Origin: Megachile rotundata
Lineage: Eukaryota > Arthropoda > Insecta > Hymenoptera > Megachilidae
Assembly: GCF_050947335.1 (NCBI RefSeq)
Contig: NC_134997.1
Span: forward strand, 7,192,001 to 7,256,000
Direction: 5' to 3'
DNA length: 64,000 nucleotides
The notes beneath the pieces were generated by a model. It was not told the origin of the DNA, did no database searches, and was given only the letters and a program-made list of their open reading frames with translations. Position numbers and translations under genes: made by a program. The stretch's first letter is position 1. Every line of letters begins with the position of its first letter. Below are positions 24,761-36,598 of this stretch, in pieces.

Positions 24761-26345
24761 AAGCTTTTGGAATTTCATGATTTCTAACTTCGAAAATTCT
24801 TAAACTTCTAATCTCAAAAATTGTATATTTTAGGAATTTTGTGATTTGGAAATTTTTGAATTATTAAATTTAGATATTTGGTATTTTTTACTCTCTATAT
24901 TAGAAAATTTAGAAATTAAAAAATATAGAAATACCAGAATTTAAAAATTCAAAAAAATAGAATTTACAAAATGTTAACCTCTGAAGACGTAATTGTTTAA
25001 GTACTTATAACTTTGAAAATAATGTGCCTAAATCGCATAATTTATAAACATTCTAATTTACATATTCTACAACATTGAAAATTACGAACAATGATTATAC
25101 AATAAATTAATAAACTCATAAGTTTGAGGAATTTGAATTTCGCGCCTTTTGCTCCATCTCGACATGACACTCAATCATCGATTTCTGAACGTTGCGTCTT
25201 CACATGTCCGATCATCGATGCGATACGATCGCAATTACCTGCTTTAATTGCACCTTTTCGATCGCGTTTATGCAGCCTTCATTTTGAGTGACAGCTGAAT
25301 ACGAAAGAAAATTGTTTAATAGTTATTGATTTTACGATGTTAATCATCGACGTTTTTGTGACGTTAACGAACAGATCTAATCGTAATAAATATGTAAATG
25401 TAATTAATGGAATGATAAATGCTTCACGTAACATTTTCAATTCACTTTTGTTTTATTTTTCTTTATTTTATGTTCTAATATCTTTGTATTTCAATTATTT
25501 AAATCTTTAAAGTTATTTAAACATGAAGCTTTAATTTAATTAAATTCAATGAAAATTTGATTTAATTAAATTTAATGAAGATTTTATTTAATTAAGTTTA
25601 ACGAAGATTTTATTTAATTTAATTTGTTGAAGACTTTTGATTTAATTTAATTAATTCTACATAACTAAATAATTTTTATGATGAGTTTGAATTTGATTTA
25701 CTTTTCTGATTAATTTATGTACTTTTTGTTATAAATATATATTTATTTGTTTTTTATCTATTAAAGTAAGATTTCTTTTATCTAAAGAAATATTTTGTTA
25801 AAAATAAATAAAGGAATAATATAAATCATATAAAACTTGATATAATTTTTTTGGAAAAGATTATGCAAAATGGAGACTTCGAGGCCATGTAGATTTTTTT
25901 CTAAAAAATAAAGAATATTCACATAAATAGAATAATACTTGTTCTACTTAATTGTAGTGTTCCTATTAATTATATATAATAAATTATATCTACTAATTTT
26001 AAAATTTGAAATTTAAACATTAAATATTAATATTAATTTGAATATTAATTTTTTAATTTAAATCACAATTTAAATGTTACAAGATTAACACTTCCTCAGT
26101 TTATATGAATGTTGTTCTATAAAAATATATAAAAATCATCCAGTAAAAGAAAAGATATAATTTTTTACTAAGCCAATATATAGCCGTTCTTTCCAAATTA
26201 GCAATCCTATGTCACATGCCAATGCAAATTACATAAAAATGGTCGAATAAAAACAGCCGATATAATATTTTGACCCAAACATTTTTACCTCAATATATCA
26301 CCATTATTCCAAATTACCAACACTTACAAGCATACACCTGTCACC
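24761..26345. other. very AT-rich unique DNA
   Basis: No gene. A short imperfect repeat of AATTAAATTTAATGAAGATT lies at 25530-25640. 25140-25310 is less AT-rich (CGATGCGATACGATCG). The rest has no visible structure. Confidence 0.45.
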
Positions 26346-26870
26346 AGACATCAGAAAACGGTGATGTGTCGTGCAAATATCTATCGAATACCGGCGGTGA
26401 ATTCGTCATCGTAACATCATAAATCCGAGAGTGTTCCATATTTATAAGAGACAGAGAGGAAGCGAAAGGTGCATCGGTGCAGAGGCACAGTTCTCGAAGA
26501 TACGGCGTGGTTGTCGTCTCTGGAAGCTAATGGGACGCCGCCGACACTCTTCTCTCCTTCGAATCTCTTTGATCCTGACCGAACTTGCCCTTGCCTTTAC
26601 CTCCGCGACTCCTGTCCTCTTTCCCCAACTCCTTGCCCCTCCACACCCTTGCTTCTGACCTTATCCACATCCTCCTCGGGATCTTCATGGTGGTCGCGGC
26701 TCCTCATGCGTGTACGCCGTTGTAGAGAGGACATCCGGTAGAAATGATCGATTTTTACAGCGACTGGAAGCCCACTCGTTTCTCGACTTCTACTTTGTTC
26801 ACCGTGTCATCGGACTTGCTCACCAATTGCAGATTAAACTTACACCGCGTTTTTTAAGCTAGTACTCGAG
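26346..26870. other. GC-rich non-repetitive island
   Basis: GC-rich stretch at 26440-26760 in very AT-rich surroundings, with a pyrimidine-rich middle (TGTCCTCTTTCCCCAACTCC). Two overlapping + frames in different phases (26431-26658, 26469-26741) leave the coding question open; neither has a recognisable domain or LIM-type N-terminus. Candidate regulatory DNA or untranslated exon. Confidence 0.4.
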
Positions 26871-27089
26871 TGTTGGAATTTAGGAACGTTCTTTGTAGTT
26901 CAAAGATACTTTGAAGTTCAATATATGGACTGTTAGATTATTTCACTTTTATGTGGGTTGTATATTTATATCAAATACTTTTAGGTATTTGAAAAATTTA
27001 TATTAGTGACAAGGAAATGGAAAATAATTTTGGAAAGTAGTAAGTGTTAATTCATTCATTGTTACGAGATATCTTGTTATAGATTTTGG

Positions 27090-27960
27090 ATAATAACCCT
27101 ATCCTGACCACTCTTGCCTATACACGTACAGGCCAAACCGTAGGAGATACGACATTTTATCAGGGAATCAAACTTTTTTAGAATGTATCAAAACCCCCAG
27201 AAAAATTGTAAAGTGGTTAATGAGAGCTGAGTGTCCCTCTGCGAAAGAGAGTCAAAATACTATAAGACCTCATCTGACCATTCATGCCTATATACGTACA
27301 GGCCAAACCGTAAGAGATACAATATTTTGTCAGAGAATCAAACTTTCTTAGAATGGGCCAAAACCCCCAAAAAAAATGTCAAAAGTGGTTAACGAGGTCT
27401 GAGTAACCCCCAGTGAACGCGAGTCATAATACTATGAGATGCCACCTTGACTACTCATGCCTATGTACGTACAGGTCAAACCGTGAGAGATACGACTTTT
27501 TGTAAGGGAATCAAACTTTCTTAAAATGGGCCAAAACTACCAGAAAAATTGTCAGAAGTGACTAATAAGGGCTGAGTGTCCCCCTGCGAACGCGAGTCAT
27601 AATACTACGAGATACTACCTTGACTACTCATGCCTATGTACGTACAGGTCAAACTGTGAGAGATACGACTTTTTATAAGGGAGTCAAACTTTCTTAGAAT
27701 GGGCCAGAACCTCCAGAAAAATTGTTAGTAGTGGCTAATGAAGGCTGAGTGACCCCCAGCGAATGCAAGTCAATATACTATGAGATGCCACCTTGACTAC
27801 TCATGCCTATACAAGTACAGGCCAAACTATGCGAGATACGGTATCTTGTCAGAGACTCAAACTTTCTTAGAATGTGCTAAAACCCCTATAAAAATTGTCA
27901 AAAGTGCCGAAACAACAGAAATGCAAAGGTGAAGAAACCCCAGCGAGCGAAAGCCAGTTT
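27090..27960. repeat. about 172-bp satellite-like tandem array, five copies
   Basis: The phrase CATGCCTATGTACGTACAGG (or a variant) starts near 27113, 27283, 27456, 27628 and 27801, giving a period of 170-173 bp. Each unit goes on with CAAACCGTGAGAGATACGAC, AATCAAACTTTCTTAGAATG, AAAAATTGTCARAAGTG and GCTGAGTGTCCCCCTGCGAA. Copies differ at scattered positions. GC content exceeds the flanks. No open frame is conserved across units. Confidence 0.95.
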
Positions 27961-28350
27961 TGTTTAATACAATCCTAAATTATAAAATATATATATACTA
28001 AAAGTGGGTTAAGTATAGAAAGTGAGTGGCTTAATTACAAGAATCTTATTTTGTAAACATAAATTGCTTTGAGCGACCTCTTTAAGCTTGATTAAAATTT
28101 AACCTTGATTTAAATTAAATAAAACTTGACAGCACCTTTTATACACGATATAAATTTCTAGAGGGTGAAAACAATTTTTAATTACCTTACAGAGTGCTTT
28201 AAAGTTATGCGTCCTTAATGTATACTCTAAATTTATTTTGCACCTGAAATTTCAATACGCATAATTATGAAATGGCAAATGCACCTTGAAAGCTAAAAAG
28301 GAAGCAGTGATAAATATCGGATAACGATACGAGTAAAGGAGAAAATAAAT
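27961..28350. other. unique AT-rich DNA
   Basis: Nothing recognised. Confidence 0.4.
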
Positions 28351-28690
28351 AAAGTATGGGAGGGTCCGAGACACTGTAAGTTTTACGATGGAACAAACAC
28401 CATCCGGCTTAGCTTCCGACTTCACGAAAGTTTTACCTCGAAACCGGTAAAAACACGGCCCCTCGAACGTTTTCTGACCGGTTGGAAAATAAGAAGAACA
28501 TACACGCGGCGTACACGATAGCGCGGATAAGCTTACAGATGAGTTTTCAGTCTTTTTGCTTTGTTCCGCGCGTACAGCCAGATGTAAATGCGCGTGGAAA
28601 AAGGGTTGAGATTTACGACCACCCTGGAAGCCCTCAACCACGCGTGGATAAGATTTAACCCCCTTTATGTGTGACCAACAACACATATAT
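28351..28690. other. CpG-containing island
   Basis: Mixed composition (CGCGGCGTACACGATAGCGC) with a minus-strand frame of 144 codons (28252-28686). The translation shows no domain; its C-terminal third is hydrophobic because the DNA there is AT-rich. I treat it as non-coding, with some doubt. Confidence 0.4.
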
Positions 28691-28699
28691 TAGGCGCAG

Positions 28700-29760
28700 C
28701 TACGGGCAATTCAATGGTCTTTTAATAGCGAAGAAATGTAGATTAACAGTTTGTGACTTGGACATTTACGTGGATTGCGTGCGACTTTATTGTCTAGAAA
28801 TTTTGTGCACACTTTATAGAAATAGAAATTTAATATTTAATGGGAGGGTAATACAGAGATATATTTTATAAGTTAGAAATGCAAATCTAAATTTGAGGCT
28901 TTTAAGGTTTTGACTTTAGATAAAAATATAAAAATTGAAATTTAAATTTATTAGAAGAGCAGTGATTCAATAGTTTGTAGGTTAGTTACAAATGTAGATT
29001 AACGTGAGTCGAATTTTTACTTGATTTCTATGTGATTTTATATGGAAATTTTGTGGAAACTTAAGAAAAATAAAAATTCAATTGGAGAGCAAAAATGGCG
29101 TATTCTGGAGGTTAGAAAGGTGGGTTAACATTTTAAGACCCGTACTTTTACTTTGCTTGAATGAAAAATATTTTATATAACTTTAGATAAAAATATAAAA
29201 ATTGAAATCCAATTTAATAAAAGAACAATAATTCAATGGTGTATTAGGTTAGTTCGAAACGAAGATTAATATTTTGAGACTCGGACTTTTACGAGAATTG
29301 CATATGGCTACATATAGAAATTTGCTAGAAGTTGAAATTTAATTTAGTATTAGAAGTACAGTGATTCAATGACGTATTTTATAGGTTAGAAGTGAAAATT
29401 AGACTTTTACGTGTACCACGTGTGGTTTTAGATAGAATTTAATATTCAGTAGGAGAGTAATGATAAAATCGTGTATTTTATAGGTTAGAAATTGTACTTC
29501 TATTTGCGTATAATTTCAAATAGAAAGATAGAAGTGATATTTAATATTTAATAAGAGAAGAGTGATTGAATGGTGTGCTTAAACGTAGTTTAATATTTTA
29601 GGTGTCGAACTGAATTGTATAATGTATAATTTTAATAGAAGTTTAATTCTGTATTTAATACGAGTAATGAGTGATTCAATGGTCTTTCAATAGATAAGTT
29701 ACAAATTTAATAGTTTAAGAGCTTGATATATTGCTAATCACATGTGACTTTAACAAGAAT
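28700..29760. repeat. highly degenerate ~100-140 bp repeats around GTGATTCAATGGTGTATT
   Basis: Variants of GTGATTCAATGG occur near 28708, 28971, 29230, 29360, 29565 and 29670, each followed by TAGGTTAG(A/T)AA and preceded by TTTAATATTTAATRRGAGAG. An old tandem array; copies are too diverged for a firm period. Confidence 0.65.
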
Positions 29761-29799
29761 GAATTTAATAATTAAAATATGAAGGAGATAGAGAGGTTA

Positions 29800-30620
29800 A
29801 ACTTTTCAATTTAGAATTTTAGAAATTTGAAAGGTGGGGACTTTAGGAAATTTGAAGATTGAAATATTTGGGCTTTCAAAGTTAGAAACTTGAAAGATTA
29901 ATAACGTTTGACACATTTGGGAAATTTGGAAAATTTGGGAAATTTGAGGAATTTGAGAAATTTGGGAAATTTAGGAAATTTGGTAAATTAGGTAAATTTG
30001 AGGAATTTGGGAAACTGCAGAATATTGGAAAATTTGGGGAATTTGGGAAATTTGAGAATTTTCGTAAATTTGCGGAATTTGGGAAACTGCAGAATACATA
30101 TTGGGAAATTTGGGGAATTTGGGAAATTTGAGAAATTTCGTAAATTTGCGGAATTTAGGAAACTTGAGGAATTTGGGGAATGTGGGGAATTTGGAAAACT
30201 TGAGAAAATTGTAAAATTTGGTAAATTTGGTAAACTTGGGAAACTTGAGAAAATTTAGGGAATTTGGGAAATTTGAGAAATGTCAGAAATTTGAGGAAGA
30301 GAAATTTGGTAAATTAGGTAAATTTGGGGAATTTGGGAAACTTGAGAATATTGGAAAATTTGGGGAATTTGGGGAATTTGGGGAATTTGAGAAATTTGGT
30401 AAATTTGGAGAATTTGGAAAACTTGAGAAATTTTGGAAATTTTGGAAAATGGAAAGAATTAGAAAACGTAATAAATTTTGGAAATTTAGTAAAATCTGAA
30501 AATTTGCAGAACTTGAAAAGTTTAAAACATATAAAGAATTTGAAAATTTAATAAAATGTAAAGAATTTGAAAAGTTTAAAAAATTTTAAAAATAGAAGAA
30601 ATTGAAAAATTTCAAGAATT
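29800..30620. repeat. purine-rich GGAATTTGGGAAATTTGAG array
   Basis: Same word family as 18960-19690, same orientation. Composite unit GGAAACTGCAGAATA...TTGGGGAATTTGGG duplicated near 30010 and 30085. Ends in GAAAATTTAATAAAATG decay. The + frames (GNLGNLRILENLGN, FGEFGKLEKF) are repeat translations. Confidence 0.94.
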
Positions 30621-31285
30621 CTAAAAATCTGTAAAATTTGCAAATACAAAACTTTCATATCTACACATTCCTCCAAAACCTAAAATACATCAATACCTTA
30701 AACCTTTCACAGCAAACTACAAAGCAAATAAACAATATCAACACTTAAAATACTATCGCTTGTAACAAGTATTTCTAACCTCACTTTATAACTCATTCCC
30801 CAGAACATAGTTCCACGTTATTTACAACGAATATAACATTCCGAAGGCTATATACAAAATTTATATACATGTCAATTACATATACTGAACTAGTAGCTCG
30901 TGTTTCACGATAGATTCTATGAATCAAATGTTGCATGTGTCGCAACTGCGAGCAAGACTCAAATTGCACATATAATTCCTCGTATGTAGTTGCTGTCTCT
31001 TTATAGACGCCATTATGCAATATTCATTGCTGCATATTTCATTGGTGGCATTTACGTCACTGAAAGATAGTAGCACATTTTAATGCGGTGAAATAGTTTC
31101 GAGAGAAACTTATTGTCACCTAAATACGTCGATAGATATGCAGTTTGGCAACTGTTGGCGCGATATTTCTTTCTGGACTGCGATTATAATTTGATTTTTG
31201 AATAAATAAAGGTGTACTGGTGCCGAGTAGTATAGTTTACTTTGAAAATGGAGCGAGTTCATTTTTATTATTTTTATATTTATGG
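30621..31285. other. unique DNA, no gene seen
   Basis: Mixed AT-rich sequence. The minus frame 30793-31020 (75 codons) shows no domain. Confidence 0.4.
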
Positions 31286-31289
31286 TGTT

Positions 31290-31810
31290 TCGATAAATTT
31301 AACACTAGAACTATCTTTTAGGTGTTACATTTTAGTTTGTGAAATATTAGAACTTTCAGATGTTATATTTTATTATACAGAACACTAGAACTATATTTCA
31401 GGTGCAACATTTTATTTTGCAAAATAATAGAACTTTGAGATGTGACATTTTATTATACAAAACAAAATTAGAACTATCTCTCAGATGTTACATTTTAGTT
31501 TGTGAAATATTAGAACTTTGAGATGTTATATTTTATTATACGAAACAGAAGTAGAACTATCTTTTAGGTGTCACATTTTATTTTGCAAAATAATAGAACT
31601 TTGAGATGTTATATTTTATTATACGAAACAGAAGAAGAACTATCTTTTAGGTGTTACATTTTAGTTTGTGAAATATTAGAACTTTGTGATGTTATATTTC
31701 ATTATACAGAACACTAGAACTATCTTTCAGATGTTATATTTCATTTTACGACACAATAGAACTACCTTTTAGATGTTACACTTTATTTAGCAAAATTTTA
31801 GTAGTTTGCT
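31290..31810. repeat. ~57-60 bp repeats pairing into ~115-bp units (AGAACTATCTTTYAGGTG)
   Basis: AGAACTATCTTTTAGGTGTT alternates with AGAACTTTGAGATGTTATAT, each followed by ATTTTATT/ATTTTAGT and AAAATAATAG or GAAACAGAAG. About nine half-units. Confidence 0.9.
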
Positions 31811-31889
31811 TTTGTCAAAATATCGATCATTTTTTAGTTTTTTATTTTCTTCCTCACAAGATGGCGTTTGAGCCCCGTAGGGACTCATT

Positions 31890-32335
31890 TTGTTATCTGT
31901 GCTCAAATCCTCAAATTTTCATATTCGCAAATCTTGAAATCTCTAAATTCTTAAATATTCTAGACGCTGAAGCTCCAAATCCTAAAATTGCCATATATCT
32001 AAATCTCTAGTTTCCCAAATCCCTAGATCTTCAAATTCCGAAATGATAAATTTACAGATCCTGGAACCGCCAGATTCCCAAATTCCCTATTTCCCAAGTT
32101 CTCAAATTACTAAATTCACAAACTTCGAAATCCTTAAATTCTCAATTACGTAAGTCTTTGGATCTACAAATTTCGAAATTCAAAATCCACCAATTCTGAA
32201 ACCATCAGATCCCCAAATTCCTAAATTCTCAAAATTTCAAATTTTGAAACCTTCAGATCCCCAAATTCTCAAATTCCCAAACTACCAAATTCTAAAATTC
32301 TGAAATCTTCAAATTCCCAATTCACCAAATCCCAA
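31890..32335. repeat. decayed CCCAAATTC repeats
   Basis: Irregular AAATCCCAAATTCTCAAATT words leading into the regular 16-bp array. Units are diverged and not countable. Confidence 0.7.
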
Positions 32336-32545
32336 ATCACCCAAATCCCAAATCTCCCAAATCCCAAATCTCCCAAATCCCAAATCTCCCAAATCCCAAA
32401 TCTCCCAAATCCCAAATCTCCCAAATCCCAAATCTCCCAAATCCCAAATCTCCCAAATCCCAAATCTCCCAAATCCCAAATCTCCCAAATCCCAAATCTC
32501 CCAAATCCCAAATCTCCCAAATCCCAAATCTCCCAAATCCCAAAT
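32330..32545. repeat. near-perfect 16-bp array CCCAAATCTCCCAAAT
   Basis: About 13 consecutive copies of a 16-bp unit (two sub-units CCCAAATC and TCCCAAAT) with almost no substitutions, much more uniform than any neighbouring array. Three units make 16 codons, so all three minus frames stay open (DLGDLGFGRFGIWEIW). Followed by diverged words (CCCAAACTCTCAAAAACC) up to 32640. Confidence 0.97.
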
Positions 32546-32639
32546 TCCCAAACTCTCAAAAACCCCCAAAAATCCTAAATTCCCAAATTCCCAAACTCGC
32601 AAACCCTTGAATCTCAAGGTCCTTAAACTCCCGAAACCC

Positions 32640-33375
32640 CTACACTTCAAATTCCCAAACCCGTACTTCTCCAAAATCTCAGTCCCTAAAACCTCCCCAA
32701 GTCCACAAAATCCCCAGTCCCGCAAATCCCCACCTCCCACACCTCCTCGTACCAGCAACCTTAAAACCTCACCTAAAAAACCAAGACCATCGCAACTAAA
32801 ATGGAAGAACGTACTAAATAATCGAAATAAGAATTGCGAGGGGTCCGTTCAGAGCAATATTACGACAGGCGTCAGATTTAAGGGCGAGTAGAATGGGCTG
32901 ACGGGGATGATGCACCGAAATTTATCGAACATCTCTCGCCGACTCGACGATAAGACTCGTCGGGAGGCACTCCAGCACTCTCGAGTGCAAAGCAGAAATG
33001 CATTCGGCGAAAGAGGCAAAGAACCTGCGCCGACTCGATGGTTTCAACCTCGGCAAACCTGGGCGGAGTTTCGAGCTACCGAGCTGAATCTGCACCGCCC
33101 AACTTCGTCCCCTGTTCGTCCTTCTGTGTTCACCATTCCCCTCTTTCTCGTCTTTCCCACCCTTGTCAGGATTTCTTCTTTTCACGGTTTCGCGTACAGC
33201 CAGCGCGCAAACGCGCCCCGACGACGCGCCGACTAATTTCAGAACGATCCGCCAACAGTGGGGCAGCCACATCTATGCCTCCTTCTACCTTTTTCTCCTC
33301 TGACGCTTCATCTTTTCCTTCGTATTTTCGACGATTAGTTACTTTCGATGCCGGTAATCGCTATTAGGGACACGG
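32640..33375. other. GC-rich non-repetitive island
   Basis: 32640-32760 is C-rich; 32870-33330 is CpG-rich (CGCGCCCCGACGACGCGCC). Open frames exist on both strands (32907-33236 +, 33038-33367 +, 32922-33272 -), as expected of GC-rich DNA rather than one gene. It lies 3 kb upstream of the LIM1 exon and is a candidate for a tup promoter, untranslated exon or enhancer, but no start codon with an Islet-like N-terminus was recognised. Confidence 0.4.
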
Positions 33376-33379
33376 AACA

Positions 33380-34290
33380 ATTGCGATTTTCAAGGTGCTG
33401 CGGGACTTTGATGCTAGGTTTAGGTAGCTTGTTTCTGAGTGACAGGATATGACAGCTTAGGTTTCAGAATTTTTAAATTACGAAATTTGTGAATTTTCAA
33501 GACTGCAAGTTTGAAATTTCTTATTACTGTTCTTGATGACAATAGAGAATTTTGTAGGAAGGGTTTTGGGACTTTGATGCGGTGACTGATGCTAGGTGTA
33601 GGTAGTTTTTGTCTGGGTGACAGAATATGGAATCTTTGAGTTTTTAGATTTCAGTATTTATCAGTTTCAAAATTATGAAACTTGTAAATTTTCAAGGCTG
33701 CAAGTTTGAAATTTCTTATTACTGTTTCTGATGGCAATAGGGAATTTTGTAGGAAGGGTTTTGGGACTTTGATGCGGTGACTGATGCTAGGTGGTCTGTT
33801 TCTGGGTGACAATATATGGAATATTTGAGTTCCTATTTTTTGCGAATTTATCAATTTCAAATTTTGAAAATTTTACAGTTTTAAGTTATGCAAGTTTGCA
33901 ATATACTGATGCTGTTTTTGACAGGAATGGGGAATTTTCAAGGTGGGGATTTGGAATTTTGATGGGGTGCAATAATTGCATCTAGGTTTACGTAGTTCCT
34001 TGTTTCTGGATGAAGAAATGTCAAATGTTTGAGTTGCTACATTTCTGAATTTACTAATCGTAAAATTATGATATTTATAAATTTTCAAGTCTACAAGTTT
34101 GAGATTACGACTACCATTTGATCGTAATTACTATTATTGTTTTTGACAGTAATGGAGAGTCTTCGGAGATAGTTTTCGGTATTTTGACACAGCCTGCAGT
34201 GTAACTTAACCTAAATTCAGATAGTTCTTTGTCTCTATATGACAGAATATCGAATCTTTGAATTCTTAAATTTGCGAATATACCAATAGC
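33380..34290. repeat. about 183-bp tandem repeat, 4-5 diverged copies
   Basis: GATGCTAGGTKTAGGTAG-like starts near 33411, 33589, 33784 and 33970, and more weakly near 34200. Shared marks are GTTTCTGGGTGACAGAATATG, AATTTTCAAGRCTGCAAGTT, TTGAAATTTCTTATTACTG and GGGAATTTTGTAGGAAGGG. The second and third copies are nearly identical. Confidence 0.9.
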
Positions 34291-35740
34291 AAAATTCAGA
34301 AATTAAAAAATTGTCAAATTCACAAGTTTTTGAATTTCCTCAAAAATTCAAACACTTAGCTTCAAAACATTAGAATTCTGATGTTTCAGATGTTTAGTTT
34401 CAGAAATTTGAAAATTTCCTAATATTCCAAAAGTGCACAAATCCTTCAAGTATTAAAATTCCCAATTTCCTTCAATTGCACTCAATATTCTCAAATTTCC
34501 CTAAATTCCTTACATTTCCTTACATTTTATTAAATCTCCAGAAATTTCTCTAAATTACCCTAAATTTCTCTGAATGCTGCATTCCCTCAATAAGGGACTC
34601 CCTAAACCCCACTTACAAATTTCCAATCCCTCAAATTTTCAAATTTCTGAATCACATATGTTATTGTATGTTATAATTCATAAAAAATAAAAATACCTAA
34701 TCAAACTTTCAACAGTTCTAATATGATAGTCAATGCGTTACACTTGATAAAATACCCTCTTACTATAAACAAAATCTTGCAAAAAGTATTTGATGAAATT
34801 CGGTAAAAATAAAAATACCTCAAAAATAAAAATAACCTCTTCACCTATTCTAACACGACAGTCAATACTATGTAAAACATCACGAAATAAAAGTAGTATT
34901 TCATATTTAAGCCCCGCTCATGCATTATTTCCTACCGCACGAGGGTTGCGACGGGTAAATCAGATCTCCTCAACAATGGGGTCCTTCAGTCCCTTCTGTT
35001 CTTTCCGACGCGTTAAAACACTCCTTATCAATAGGCACTCGCTGAAATCTCGACTTGCCCAATTTTTTGCACGCATCCCGGTCTCGAAACAAAAGATGAT
35101 GACTGTAATTTTCGCGAGAAGTGTCCGTATTGACGGCACAAATGACGCGCGGCTTCGAGCTACGCGTTTTCGATGCGTTCGGACATAAAAGAAAGACGTG
35201 AAGATGAATTGTTTTACGCAGATGGCTGTTCGATGACTGACACTCGACGAGCATTTTATTTTTAAAGTGGGTCTCTTTTTATAGGTTCATTTTTTGGTGC
35301 TGAATGTTTAAAGGTTGCTTTTTGATAAATTTAAAAATATAGTCAAGTTTTCTTTTGTGGTATCAAATAATGTTTACAGAGCTGACTAAAAAAAATATAG
35401 GTTTTATATCTCAATTGTCTGACTTTAAAAATTAATGAACTATTGTAGTCGTTGATTAAATAGATAATTTTTTACATCTTTTACAAAATATTACAGTGAC
35501 TGTAAATAACATTGTAATTAATTTTAAAGGTTGTTGATGACATTGTAATTGAACTTTTATAATAATCGATTATTATATAACATTATGAATGATTACAATT
35601 TTTACTAGTATCTGTTGTTTTTGCTAGTACAGATTATAATTATTTTTAATAGTGAACTAGCTGTTGGATGACTAACTATGGATGACGGAAGTAAATTTTG
35701 ATTGTTATTAAGTAATACAAATTTTCAACGTATAGAGAAC
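34291..35740. other. mixed DNA with a CpG-containing island
   Basis: 34300-34680 has decayed CCCTAAATTTC words. 34900-35250 is mixed composition, with opposing frames 34790-35188 (+) and 34970-35254 (-) and no domain. 35250-35740 is AT-rich and featureless. Confidence 0.45.
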
Positions 35741-36290
35741 ATATGCATAGCGTGTGTTATGATATGTAACAACAGCTATAATGATATATCTTATGCACAC
35801 GTACAATAACAGATATAATAATACACATTACACACATATATTTATGACACATATATTACTGTTATACACATGTATGTATAACAATTATAAAAATACTACA
35901 TATATGTACAGTAACAGACATAATAATATATGTTCATTATATTCACATGCAATAATAATTATAATGCATATTATATTCTTATTGAGTTATAGCAGTGTAT
36001 GTTATGAACATATATATATGTATTATATGTATGTGTATTATACAATAATAGTTGTGATAATATATATTATGTGACATTATATACATATGCAATAACAGTC
36101 ATAATAACATATATTAAAAAGATGTGCAATAACATATATAACATATACAAAACATTTCATAACATATATCATTTTAGTAACATATATCATACACACATGC
36201 AAAAAATTTTAATAACGTACACATATGAAAAAAATTCTAATAACATATATTATACACATACGTCCACCAAGTTGCGCAAATATATTTTTA
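35741..36290. repeat. degenerate AATAACATATATNATAC array
   Basis: Words such as TAATAACATATATTATACAC and CATATATATGTATTATATG at 15-40 bp spacing, ending about 120 bp before the tup LIM1 exon. Confidence 0.8.
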
Positions 36291-36411
36291 CAAAAAAAAA
36301 ATCATATCGTTGCACAAATTTTGTTACCAAAGTAAAGCAAGAGCGTGCGGAAAGTAAAATTTTTGCGTACCTTTGATATCTGTATTTGAAGGGTGTTTCT
36401 TTTATTTTCAG

Positions 36412-36598
36412 AGAGTACAAGCTCGCACTGTGTGGGATGCGGTGGACGAATACATGACCAGTGGATTTTGCGGGTTGCACCAAATCTGGAATGGCACGCC
36501 GCTTGTTTGAAATGTGCGGAGTGCCAACAATTTTTGGACGAACACTGCACCTGTTTTGTTCGGGATGGAAAAACTTACTGCAAACGAGACTATGTCAG
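36412..36598 (+). CDS. tup: tup exon encoding LIM domain 1
   Basis: Internal coding exon of 187 nt. It follows a pyrimidine-rich tract ending TTTTCAG and precedes a strong donor, CAG|GTAAG. It opens with two bases (AG) that complete a codon begun upstream and ends with AG, completed to Arg by the next exon. The 61 full codons start S-T-S-S-H-C and hold the LIM1 zinc ligands in [15 protein letters not shown], the CTC that follows DEH, and the final YCKRD. Residues such as [11 protein letters not shown] and [16 protein letters not shown] are diagnostic of the Islet subfamily. LIM1 with LIM2 forms the tandem zinc-finger surface that binds Chip/Ldb and the Islet C-terminal segment. AT-rich repeats end about 130 bp upstream of the acceptor. 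Confidence 0.97.

Noticed and set aside
28252..28686. 144-codon minus-strand frame in a CpG-containing island
   Set aside because: No recognisable domain, signal or splice context. It is one of the longer non-repeat frames and would deserve a homology search, but I cannot support it as a gene.
32269..32758. 149-codon minus-strand frame with DLGDLGFGRF repeats
   Set aside because: Product of the 16-bp array, open in all three frames of that strand.
32907..33367. Three overlapping frames (109, 109 and 116 codons) near 33 kb
   Set aside because: Same DNA open in several frames and both strands; none resembles an Islet N-terminus or ends in a phase-compatible donor that I could identify with confidence.
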